Assembly (NCBI RefSeq): GCF_034259205.1
Contig: NZ_CP139487.1
Span: 868,001-932,000, forward strand
Reading direction: 5' to 3'
DNA: 64,000 nt
Source: Peredibacter starrii
Lineage (GTDB): Bacteria > Bdellovibrionota > Bacteriovoracia > Bacteriovoracales > Bacteriovoracaceae
The stretch's first letter is position 1. Each line of letters starts with the position of its first letter. Shown here in pieces: positions 26,502 through 34,405 of this stretch. The notes below the pieces were generated by a model. The model made no database searches. It was not told the origin of the DNA and worked only from the letters and a program-made list of their open reading frames with translations. Made by a program: the position numbers and the translations under genes.

Positions 26502-27386
26502 ATGAAAAATCTTTTAAAGAGCTCTGCGTTTGCTCTTTTAATCGTAGCTCAATCTTCATTTGCGATCTGTCCAGATTGGAACGCTAAGCAAGTGGGTGTC
26601 CTTGATAGAAATACAATTGATGAAGCAAGTGGCCTCACAGCTTCTCTTCTTCAAAAAGGCAAATTCATCTGGTCTAACGACTCAGGTGGTGATTCTGCTC
26701 TATACGCAACTGGCATTGATGGAAAACTCATCAAGACTGTTCGTCTGAATAACTTTCCAAACGAAGACTATGAAGCAGTAGCTGCTGGTCCATGTCCATC
26801 TAACCGCGCTGAAGCTTGTATTTACGTTGGTGACATTGGCGATGGTATGGGTTGGAGAAGCAATTTCAAAATCGGTATCTTTAAAGAAGCTGATTTCTGG
26901 GCATCAAATTCAATTCGTCCTGAAAAAGTGATTAACTTTTCATACCCAGGTGGAGCTAACAACGCTGAAGCGATGGTAGTAACTCCAGATGGTCAAATCC
27001 TGATCTTCACTAAAACAGAAGGCAGCACTCAATTGTTCGTTATGGATGCTATCTCTGGAAAAATGGGCCGTGTAGCTCAAGTGAGCCTCGCGGGAATCGT
27101 GGGCCCAGCTCGTGGTAAAGCCCCTCGTATTACAGACGCTTCTATCTCTCCATCTGGTGAAAAAGTTGCGATCCTGACTTACGGAGACATTCTTGAAATC
27201 AATCTTAAGGCCTTCGCTAATATCAACAGCAGAAGCTGGAAACGTGGTGTGGATTTCAATATCGTAAAAGGTCCAGGTCTTCCTCAACAGGAAACTCTGA
27301 CTTATACATCTGAGAACTCATTTATCGTATCGACTGAGTCTCCAGATGGTGATGCTCCAGCAATCATTGGTTATTCTTGTAAGTAA
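26502..27386 (+). CDS. Secreted beta-propeller-like protein
   Basis: 294 residues. Signal peptide of about 21 residues ending SSFA. The mature part has repeated blade-like segments: EASGLTAS...FIWSNDSGGDSALYA, NEDYEAVAAGPCP, IYVGDIGDGMGWR, NNAEAMVVTPDGQILIFTKT and DASISPSGEKVAILTYGDIL. Together these suggest a five- or six-bladed propeller of the kind found in secreted phytase- or esterase-like proteins. Several acidic residues could bind calcium. No catalytic motif can be named. It has an AGGAG ribosome binding site and a shared bidirectional terminator downstream. Confidence 0.7.
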   Translation: MKNLLKSSAFALLIVAQSSFAICPDWNAKQVGVLDRNTIDEASGLTASLLQKGKFIWSNDSGGDSALYATGIDGKLIKTVRLNNFPNEDYEAVAAGPCPSNRAEACIYVGDIGDGMGWRSNFKIGIFKEADFWASNSIRPEKVINFSYPGGANNAEAMVVTPDGQILIFTKTEGSTQLFVMDAISGKMGRVAQVSLAGIVGPARGKAPRITDASISPSGEKVAILTYGDILEINLKAFANINSRSWKRGVDFNIVKGPGLPQQETLTYTSENSFIVSTESPDGDAPAIIGYSCK

Positions 27387-27395
27387 TCTGATAGG

Positions 27396-27424
27396 GAAGG
27401 AGCACGAAAGTGCTCCTTCTTATT
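27396..27424. terminator. Bidirectional terminator between convergent genes
   Basis: GAAGGAGCAC (27396-27405) pairs perfectly with GTGCTCCTTC (27410-27419) around GAAA. T-rich sequence follows on the plus strand. The stem overlaps the last bases of the minus-strand DUF2252 gene's end, so it is suited to stop the propeller gene and may also serve the opposite operon. Confidence 0.85.
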
Positions 27425-28571
27425 CCTGTCCGGCGTTATAGGCCTTCTTCACAACTTTCTTCATCACTTTCACTGAATCTTCCCATTCCTGAATAGAAAC
27501 GGTTTCCAGATCCTTCGCGTAAGCAGTTACACCCGTGTTGGTGTTTCCTAATGAGCGACGGTGAAGAGTACCTAAAATATAGAACTCATCAGCGATGACG
27601 TTCTCAACTTCTTTTTTACTAACTGCACTTACATCAATGGCCTTGTTACCTTCGGTTTTAAAACGCATCTGATAGGATTTATCGCCGATTTTTACGACAC
27701 TCAGGTTCTCATCAAAGCCTTTTCCTAAGTAAGTATTCATAGCGCCTTCAACGCGCTTACCATCAGTGGCGGCTTTTTTCCCCCAACCAATGACTCCACC
27801 TTTCATGATTTCTTTAAATTCAACGAAAGTAATCTTGCCGTCAATTTCTACCAGCCCATGATAGCGAGTTCCGTAGGCCGAACCACCGCTTTCTTTCATG
27901 GTGCTATAAGAGTCATGAAGTTTTGTATTTTTCCCGAATTTTGTCTGGAGAACTTTTTCAAGAGATTTCTGCTGGGCCGGTTGAAGCGCAGTAGCAGGTT
28001 CGGTTTTCTCACCAAAGCGAGGACCTTGAGGAGTGGTGAGAACCTTTGCCTTAGGTGTTTGTCCGCCTTTTATTGACTTGGCCTGAAGATCCGTCATGTA
28101 TTGTGAGACCTGATGATCAGTTCCTTTAAGACCTCGTTTATAGGCCTCTAAAAATTTCGTCATATCAAAATCATCGACGTAAGAGGCAGACTGAGACAAT
28201 CTCATGACATCTAGAAAAAGAGGGGCCTCGCCCACATCATCATAGTCCACCAGGGTCATGGCGGGCTTTCCTTTGTTGTCCAAGAGAAGACCAAAGTTAC
28301 CTACGTGAGCATCACCCACGATTTGCCCGCGGTGATTTTTAAGTTTTTGAAAGACCGGAATTGTTTCCTTAATTTCGAATGATTCTTTGTAGTAGTAAGG
28401 AATAAACGCGCGCATAAACATGTGCTTGTCCTGAGCGTTTTTAATCCTGGTGATCATCATTTGTGTGTTCTGATCAGGGTAGAGTTCCAACATCTTCGAT
28501 ACTAAGTTGGTACAAGGCTTAGCATGAAGTTGAGATGAAAGAAGAAAAAAAAGAAAGAAGCTTTTTTTCAT
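27420..28571 (-). CDS. Exported DUF2252 protein (kinase/APH-like fold)
   Basis: 383 residues. Signal peptide MKKSFFLFFLLSSQLHA (1-17). The body carries the DUF2252 core: QIVGDAHVGNFGLLLDN (about 83-99), which matches the HGDxHxxN catalytic loop of aminoglycoside-kinase-like folds, and TLVDYDDVGEAP (106-117), which matches the metal-binding Asp block. The catalytic residues therefore look intact (D87, N92, D109-D112). DUF2252 proteins are normally cytosolic; export of one is unusual. It is the last gene of a three-gene operon of exported proteins, overlapping the preceding stop by one base. The substrate is unknown; an ATP-using enzyme acting outside the cytosol, for instance inside prey, is inference. 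Confidence 0.85.
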   Translation of the reverse strand: MKKSFFLFFLLSSQLHAKPCTNLVSKMLELYPDQNTQMMITRIKNAQDKHMFMRAFIPYYYKESFEIKETIPVFQKLKNHRGQIVGDAHVGNFGLLLDNKGKPAMTLVDYDDVGEAPLFLDVMRLSQSASYVDDFDMTKFLEAYKRGLKGTDHQVSQYMTDLQAKSIKGGQTPKAKVLTTPQGPRFGEKTEPATALQPAQQKSLEKVLQTKFGKNTKLHDSYSTMKESGGSAYGTRYHGLVEIDGKITFVEFKEIMKGGVIGWGKKAATDGKRVEGAMNTYLGKGFDENLSVVKIGDKSYQMRFKTEGNKAIDVSAVSKKEVENVIADEFYILGTLHRRSLGNTNTGVTAYAKDLETVSIQEWEDSVKVMKKVVKKAYNAGQE

Positions 28572-29971
28572 TATGGTGTGACCTGATTTCGGGCCAGGAA
28601 GACTTTGAGAGCGTTAGAACATTTTCTGTTGATGGCGACCTTTGTATGGCCACTCCAGCGTTTTGTGAATTCATCATAACTCATTGGGTGCTTCACATCG
28701 GCGGGGATGGGACCGGCGTCAATCAAATACACCTTCCCGTTCCAGATTTTTAGGTTATCAACTGAAAGGTCGAGCTTGATATTGGTCTTCTTTGAAAGCT
28801 TGATCATATCATCAACGGCTTGACGAAGTTGCTTCTCAATATGAGGCTCAATGTAACCATTGTTTTTTTGAAGATAATCGCCAAGACTTTCACCACCAAC
28901 GAGTGTGGTGATCTTCCATTTTCCCTGAGGGTCCATGGCCTGAACGTCCGGAACTTTGATGGAAGTTTTTTGGTTTAACCACTGACCAATTTTTACGTCC
29001 TGAGCAATGGCAAATCCACTTCGAGGACGATCATTGGCAATTTTAATAACGTGATTTTGACCTTCGAATTCAAAAATATAAGCATCGGCGGTGAGACCTG
29101 AGCCCAGATGTTTTTTGAGCGGATAGGTCTTCCCATCAATAACAATTTCAGTCAGAACGTCTTGCTTATTTTTATTCACGAGAATTTCTCGTAGTGGATG
29201 GAAGAGTCCGACCTTGTCCAGACCAGAAGTTACTGCGGTCTTTAAAATACGAGCAGGGCTTCTTGTTGTTACACCATCAGTTCCGAGATAAAGACCGTTC
29301 TCTTTGATGTATTTTGAAACTTCAGGATTTAAAATATCGTTAGGATATCTTTCCGCGGGTACATCTTTAGCAAAGTAGACATCATCATTTTGCACAAACC
29401 ATTTTCTGGCCTGTGTACTTGAATATGACTCAGGAACTTCAACTACGTGGAGAGGTTTGTTCTTAAAAGCGTCTGCAATTTCAACTTTTTCTCCGGCACC
29501 ACGACCCGTGACGATGTAGCCGTCCGGTCCGAGACGAAATTCATTGATGTAATACATCTTCGTTTGAGGTGAAAGGTCACTCCCAAGCACCGCAAAGACT
29601 TCTTTCTGCTGACCTAGAGTTTTAAGTTTTTCAACATATGCCTTTGGACTAAGTTTTGTGTCCTCTTGAGCAGGGTAGAAATAGTTTGGTTTATCTTTAA
29701 GGGCCGCTTCGAGCATTTCGTAACGAGTTTGAAAAGGGCTTGCGATTTTGTGAGGAGGATCTTGAGTCGGAAGATAAACCACACAATCAAATGGTAATTT
29801 TTCAATGATCGCTTTACCCATGTACTCATGCCCATAAGTGAAAGGATCATAGGTACCGGCGACGATGGCAATCTTCTTACAGTTTTTAATATTTTCTTCT
29901 GAAAATACTTTGGCAAAACTGTGAACAGTTAAAAGGAGGGGGGCCAAAGCAAGAAGCTTAAGTGCTTTCAT
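28571..29971 (-). CDS. Exported nucleotidyltransferase-protein kinase-like fusion
   Basis: 466 residues. Signal peptide about 1-20 (ending HSFA). Residues 33-225 are a NadD/CoaD-type nucleotidyltransferase: VAGTYDPFTYGHEYMGKAI (38-56) holds the T/HxGH motif as TYGH, and SYSSTQARKWF (182-192) is the ISSTxxR block. Residues 285-430 look like a protein kinase fold: LGSGLTADAYIFEF is the glycine loop, VIKIAN holds the VAIK-like lysine K310, LDLSVDNLKI holds D401 and N406, and YLIDAG holds the DFG-like D418. All catalytic positions of both domains seem kept. The first half probably joins a nucleotide to a mononucleotide such as nicotinate mononucleotide. It sits between two other exported genes with 2- and -1-base spacing. 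Confidence 0.8.
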   Translation of the reverse strand: MKALKLLALAPLLLTVHSFAKVFSEENIKNCKKIAIVAGTYDPFTYGHEYMGKAIIEKLPFDCVVYLPTQDPPHKIASPFQTRYEMLEAALKDKPNYFYPAQEDTKLSPKAYVEKLKTLGQQKEVFAVLGSDLSPQTKMYYINEFRLGPDGYIVTGRGAGEKVEIADAFKNKPLHVVEVPESYSSTQARKWFVQNDDVYFAKDVPAERYPNDILNPEVSKYIKENGLYLGTDGVTTRSPARILKTAVTSGLDKVGLFHPLREILVNKNKQDVLTEIVIDGKTYPLKKHLGSGLTADAYIFEFEGQNHVIKIANDRPRSGFAIAQDVKIGQWLNQKTSIKVPDVQAMDPQGKWKITTLVGGESLGDYLQKNNGYIEPHIEKQLRQAVDDMIKLSKKTNIKLDLSVDNLKIWNGKVYLIDAGPIPADVKHPMSYDEFTKRWSGHTKVAINRKCSNALKVFLARNQVTP

Positions 29972-29973
29972 AC

Positions 29974-30702
29974 TTATTTATTCTCCTCGCGAGAGAGGAC
30001 AATTGCTTTGTCTGATTTAGCATCTTTCTCATCCATATAAAGAAAAATCGTTCTGCCTTCATCGCGGTTCGAGAATTTAAATTTTTGTTCTTTGACTAAA
30101 GATTCCGCGACAAATTCAACTTCGATCTCATCTATCACACCAGAAAGTTTAATGGCCGCAAGACGACGGTGATCGAGTGTCCACACGCGACCCTGAACGT
30201 CTCTCCAAACTCGAATGGTTGGAAGTTTCGTAATATTGAGAGAGCCGTCTTTAATGGCCTTCGCATTTCCAACAATGGTGTACTTACCATCTTGACTTAC
30301 GTTATTGGCGGCCATTTGAGACCATCGAATATCATTAACTTTGATTTTGGCCTTACCAATTTTTTGAGTCTTGTCATAGAGAGGCATGTATTTAGAAGCG
30401 AGTTCATCCATTTCGAGTTTCTCGATACCAAAACGTCTGACAATCTCACGCTTCTTGGGTGACCATGGAACAACGGCCGAATAGTTTAGACCTTTTAATA
30501 GTTCATGAGTCTTAGTGATGTCTGCTTTTGTCGCCTTGTCTCTATCATTGATGTGTCCGTAGCGAAGACTGGTTTGAAGTTTAAAGCATTGGAGTAGAGT
30601 TAGTTTATTGCCAGTACTCTTAGCAATAGATGCCTCTGAGAATAAGATGGAGAGTGCAATAACACTCAAAGTCCATTTGCCTGTAGCCATACTTTTATTC
30701 AT
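29974..30702 (-). CDS. Exported ParB/sulfiredoxin-fold-like protein
   Basis: 242 residues. A long signal peptide (about 1-27, ending EASIA) directs export. The C-terminal half contains NDIRWSQMAANNVSQDGKYT (about 123-142), then LPTIRVWRDVQGRVWTLDHR and RLAAIKLSG (160-188). This arrangement (SQ near a strand, IxV, then tLDxRRLaA) is that of the ParB-like domain found at the tips of some polymorphic toxins. The ParB/Srx superfamily includes nucleases, NTPases and ATP-dependent kinases. It is the first gene of the operon, 2 bases ahead of the nucleotidyltransferase-kinase fusion. The domain call comes from motif memory, not from a search. Confidence 0.6.
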   Translation of the reverse strand: MNKSMATGKWTLSVIALSILFSEASIAKSTGNKLTLLQCFKLQTSLRYGHINDRDKATKADITKTHELLKGLNYSAVVPWSPKKREIVRRFGIEKLEMDELASKYMPLYDKTQKIGKAKIKVNDIRWSQMAANNVSQDGKYTIVGNAKAIKDGSLNITKLPTIRVWRDVQGRVWTLDHRRLAAIKLSGVIDEIEVEFVAESLVKEQKFKFSNRDEGRTIFLYMDEKDAKSDKAIVLSREENK

Positions 30703-30871
30703 TCATTGTCCCTAAATCATAGAATCCCGGTCTATTTTCGACATATTAGAAGAAAGACTTTAGCCATACCTGACTAATTCTTTCTGGATTAAAAAATGTT
30801 AATGACAAATTTGGTCCAGAATATTGTTAAGTTCTTAAAAATATCTTCCGAAAAGTGAGCAGGAGAATTTT

Positions 30872-31393
30872 ATGAAGTGGTTAATCTCAATCCTTGCTCT
30901 GAGTTCTGTGGCCCATGCCAAGATTGCGTCTTTCGAGTTGAAAGATAAGCATAAAGTGACTGTCACCCATCCGGATAATTGGGAGACGGCAAGAGAGCTA
31001 TACGGAATTCCGTTGGCCGTTCTCGGCCCTTACGCCAATGAATCACGACCAGTGCTTTCGATCCTTCCCACAAATGTGAAGAAAGAAAAACATTCTGAAG
31101 CGGAATTTCAAAAATTATTCCAAGAATTTAAGACTAAAAAAGAAGAGTGGGTGAGTTCTCATAAAGGGAAACTTCTCAAGTATGAACCATTAACATTGGT
31201 TGAGCCCAGACAAGATCTGAAGGGTCACTTCATTGGGGCCGAGTACGCCATCAATGGTATTCACTTTGTCGAGAGAAGCTATTATCTCTACTGTAAAGGT
31301 GAGGTGTATAACCTCAAGTATTCAATTCGTGACGAACACAGAAAATATATTCCAGATCTTCAAAAAATGATTGGGGACTTCAAATGCGAATGA
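30872..31393 (+). CDS. Small secreted protein, PsbP/DUF1795-like shape
   Basis: 173 residues. Signal peptide about 1-16 (ending VAHA). The mature protein opens with a strand, then THPDNWETARELYGIPLAVL, recalling the 'sP.gW' start of PsbP/DUF1795-type domains that bind surfaces or small ligands. Two cysteines near the C-terminus (YLYCKGEVYN, GDFKCE). An AGCAGGAG ribosome binding site lies before the ATG. It overlaps the next gene by 10 bases, so it is the first gene of a three-gene exported-protein operon. Confidence 0.65.
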   Translation: MKWLISILALSSVAHAKIASFELKDKHKVTVTHPDNWETARELYGIPLAVLGPYANESRPVLSILPTNVKKEKHSEAEFQKLFQEFKTKKEEWVSSHKGKLLKYEPLTLVEPRQDLKGHFIGAEYAINGIHFVERSYYLYCKGEVYNLKYSIRDEHRKYIPDLQKMIGDFKCE

Positions 31394-33147
31394 CATTTTT
31401 ATTGTCTTTAGTGTTTCTTTTTTCGATGGTGGGGCAGGCCTTTGCAGTGTCTGATCTGGACTCTCGCATTGCTCAGTTCAAAAAGCTCCAAAGTCGAGTG
31501 GAAAAGGAATGTCTTAAAAACGCTAATTCTAAAAACTTCGAAATCGAAGTAGAAGGCAAAAAATTAAAGTGCCAGGAATTAATTGTCATAACCAATCAGC
31601 TGAAAATTCAGATTGATAAAGAAGTGGCAGAATTAAAGGCCTGTGAAGAGGCCCCAAAAGGAGCCGCTCTTCTGCTTGCTGCAGATACGGGTAAAATTTT
31701 GGAACAGTCTGGTTCTTGTAAACCATCTCCAGATCAAGGACAGTGTTTAAAACAATTTGGTTGTGCAACTCTAGCGGCGGTCGGACCGATGAAGTCCTTC
31801 ATGGAAATCGCAGGCAAGGCATTTGATAGCACTGCTTTAAAAGAGTGTTCAGGTCAAGGGAACGACTGTCTATTGAACGTTCTAAGAGGTATCTTCGATT
31901 CTATCTGGTCTTCGCTAAACCTAGTGTGGGACCTCGGTAAGATGGCAGTTACAAAAACTGGTGAACTTCTTGGAATTGTAGAAAAATCAGAGATTGAAAC
32001 TTCTGAGCGTGCAATGGCCGCTCAGCAAGCAAGCCCAGGTTTCTTGAAGAGCATGGCATCGGATCCAGTTGGAACCGTGAAAACCATGGCTAAAAATCTC
32101 TACGATTCATTAGAAGAGGCCGCAATGAACCACTATGGTTGTGAGAAGTGGGCAGGTCTGCCTTTCACATCTAAGTGTCTTGCGCCAATGACTACATGGA
32201 ACTGTGCGAGCTGTGCTCAGAAGTCACAAGTCTATTGCGGTATCGCCGGATATGCAGTGGGTGAAATTGGAACTGCGCTTTTAACTGGTGGTCTAGTTGC
32301 TGGTGGTAAGGCAGTCATCGTGGGCTCAGTGAAACTTGCTTCAGGCCCTGCCAAAAACGTTGCCGCCTTTATGAGTAAATCATTCCCTAAAGCAACATCT
32401 GTGACAGCAAAGGCCGGCCAAAAAATCGGTTCAGTGGCAAAAACCACTCTGACATTTGCTGAACGTAAATCAGTTGATACCTGGGAAAGAATTGCTAATA
32501 GTAAGACGGTAGAGGCGATCTCTAAGAGTGCCAAAGCAGTGTCTGAAAGTGTTGTGGGTAAAGTAGTGGGTGCCGGTCTAAAACCGATCTCTGTTTACCT
32601 TTCAGCAATGGATAAGGCCTTCCGTCTAGGTTACACATCAGTTGATAATGCAGTTGCGAGAGCGACAGGTGCGGCAGCGGTTCCTGCTAAAGTTGCGGCA
32701 GGTGCTAAAATTGCTGATGAAGCAATGGGTGTTAAAGAACCTACAGTAAAAGTTGCTAAGGACCAGTCGAAAGCGACTCCAGGTTTTGTGATTGTTGATT
32801 CTCCAAAAGTAGCGCCGCCACCATTTGCTAAAACTGCAATTGCAGAAGCGGTTGAACAAGTGAAAGCTCCAAGTGTTGCCTCAAAGCCGACACAAGTTCC
32901 TCTGAAGGCTCCTGCTGCAGTTTCAAAATCAGCGGAAGTAGCGGATGACTTAGATGTGGCCGCTCAGGTCGCTAAGTATAAGGATGACCAAGAGTACTTC
33001 AAACTTTTCACTGCGAAGAAGCCATATGATGACTATCACAATGATGTTGCGGCAGTAATCATGACATTGGAGAAGACACATCCAAATATGTCGAAGGCAG
33101 AAATTAGAAAGAGCATTGAGAGTATGATGAATTCATGCGATCTATAA
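31384..33147 (+). CDS. Large secreted protein with cysteine-rich N-half and hydrophobic glycine-rich segments
   Basis: 587 residues. Signal peptide about 1-21 (ending QAFA). The N-terminal half has at least 14 cysteines (for example in EKECLKNA, SCKPSPDQGQCLKQFGC and WNCASCAQKSQVYCG). The middle has amphipathic Gly/Ala-rich stretches (GEIGTALLTGGLVAGGKAVI) like the hydrophobic linker of polymorphic toxins. The region 430-530 is Ala/Pro/Lys-rich and probably disordered. The end is a small helical domain (PNMSKAEIRKSIESMM). It overlaps both neighbours (10 and 13 bases) and lies just before an exported phospholipase D-like gene. Function unknown; it may be a carrier or pore-like factor for that enzyme, which is inference. 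Confidence 0.65.
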   Translation: MRMTFLLSLVFLFSMVGQAFAVSDLDSRIAQFKKLQSRVEKECLKNANSKNFEIEVEGKKLKCQELIVITNQLKIQIDKEVAELKACEEAPKGAALLLAADTGKILEQSGSCKPSPDQGQCLKQFGCATLAAVGPMKSFMEIAGKAFDSTALKECSGQGNDCLLNVLRGIFDSIWSSLNLVWDLGKMAVTKTGELLGIVEKSEIETSERAMAAQQASPGFLKSMASDPVGTVKTMAKNLYDSLEEAAMNHYGCEKWAGLPFTSKCLAPMTTWNCASCAQKSQVYCGIAGYAVGEIGTALLTGGLVAGGKAVIVGSVKLASGPAKNVAAFMSKSFPKATSVTAKAGQKIGSVAKTTLTFAERKSVDTWERIANSKTVEAISKSAKAVSESVVGKVVGAGLKPISVYLSAMDKAFRLGYTSVDNAVARATGAAAVPAKVAAGAKIADEAMGVKEPTVKVAKDQSKATPGFVIVDSPKVAPPPFAKTAIAEAVEQVKAPSVASKPTQVPLKAPAAVSKSAEVADDLDVAAQVAKYKDDQEYFKLFTAKKPYDDYHNDVAAVIMTLEKTHPNMSKAEIRKSIESMMNSCDL

Positions 33148-34403
33148 TTTTACTTCTTACACTACTACTTTGGGTATTACCGGCTTCATCAGAAGATGAA
33201 GTCGGTATTTTGTTCTCTCGAAATGAGTCTCATCTTACTCGCGCGGAGCTTATCCGCAAGGAAACGAAGGAACTTCGTCTTACGACTTTTACGTTTAACC
33301 TGGATGATTTCGGGAAAGAAACACTTGGTCTTTTGGTGGACGCTGCCAAAAGAGGTGTGAAAGTAAAATTGGCGGTGGATGGTTTTGAAGGTTCTCTTCC
33401 TAAAAACCTTGCCGTGCTTAAGGCACTGGAAGAGTCCGGTATCGAAGTAAAACTTTTCAATCCCGCATTCCGAAATGCTCTCGCTATTAACAATCGAAAT
33501 CACCAGAAAAGTTTGATCGGAAGTGATTTTATGATTGTTGGTGACCGAAACATGACCGGTGACTATTTTAAACGTCAAAGTAACAACAATTACATTGGAG
33601 TTGATGTCTTAGTTAAAGGATCGCAAGTAGATGCGGCCCGTTCGCACTTTGATGAAGTGTTCGAATCCAGCCAAATGAAGAAGAACGCGGGTCTTGCAGT
33701 TTATGACAGAGAAATTGCACAAGCTAAAGAAGACATTCAAAATTGGCGTGATCAGGCCAAGCATGTTCAGGATGTCCGCACACCGCTACCTGAAGGCAAT
33801 TTGAAAGTAGAAGAGATCAGATACAAGGCCGACAAATCGGACGGCTGGTGGTTTAAAGATCGCGACAGCCTTCACTCACAAGTTGTGAAGATGATCGATG
33901 AGGCCAAAACATCATTGGAATTCATGAACCCTTATGTACTAATGACTCCGGAAACGAAAAAGGCGGTAAAAAACGCTTTGGATCGCGGAGTAAAGGTAAA
34001 GGTTCATTCAAACTCTGCGGCGACTACCGATTCAAAATTAATGGCCATGGCCTGGGACTTTCAGAAGAAAGAACTGATGGAGATGGGAATTGATGTTTAT
34101 GAGTTAAAACCGGGCCAGTTCCTGCATGCCAAAACCATTGTTAAAGATGGTAGTGAAGTGTTTGTCGGAAGCTTTAACCTGGATCCTCGTTCTCAGAACA
34201 TTAACCTTGAGAACGGAGTATTTGTTAAAGATAAAAAAGTCGCGGATAGAGTGACAGAATACAATCGAAAAATTCGTGAGCGGTTAATGGTGAAGGTTGA
34301 ACGAGAAGAGTGGCCTAAAATGACCGCTAAACAGAAGTTCATCCACTGTACGAAAAGAAGTCTCAGAAAGGCCGTTTCAAAGGCCATGTTCCCACTCTTA
34401 TAA
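33135..34403 (+). CDS. Exported phospholipase D-like enzyme with two HKD motifs
   Basis: 422 residues. Signal peptide about 1-19 (MRSIILLLTLLLWVLPASS). Two HxKxxxxD motifs mark a complete PLD-family active site: H123-x-K125-x5-D131 in NHQKSLIGSDFMIVGDRN, and H331-x-K333-x4-D338 in HAKTIVKDGSEVFVGSFN, the second followed by NLDPRS as in cardiolipin synthase/PLD proteins. There are no transmembrane helices after the signal, so it is soluble in the periplasm or secreted. Likely substrates are phospholipid phosphodiester bonds (or nucleic acid, as for Nuc-type members). In a predator it could attack prey membranes. It overlaps the upstream cysteine-rich gene by 13 bases. Confidence 0.88.
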   Translation: MRSIILLLTLLLWVLPASSEDEVGILFSRNESHLTRAELIRKETKELRLTTFTFNLDDFGKETLGLLVDAAKRGVKVKLAVDGFEGSLPKNLAVLKALEESGIEVKLFNPAFRNALAINNRNHQKSLIGSDFMIVGDRNMTGDYFKRQSNNNYIGVDVLVKGSQVDAARSHFDEVFESSQMKKNAGLAVYDREIAQAKEDIQNWRDQAKHVQDVRTPLPEGNLKVEEIRYKADKSDGWWFKDRDSLHSQVVKMIDEAKTSLEFMNPYVLMTPETKKAVKNALDRGVKVKVHSNSAATTDSKLMAMAWDFQKKELMEMGIDVYELKPGQFLHAKTIVKDGSEVFVGSFNLDPRSQNINLENGVFVKDKKVADRVTEYNRKIRERLMVKVEREEWPKMTAKQKFIHCTKRSLRKAVSKAMFPLL

Positions 34404-34405
34404 AA

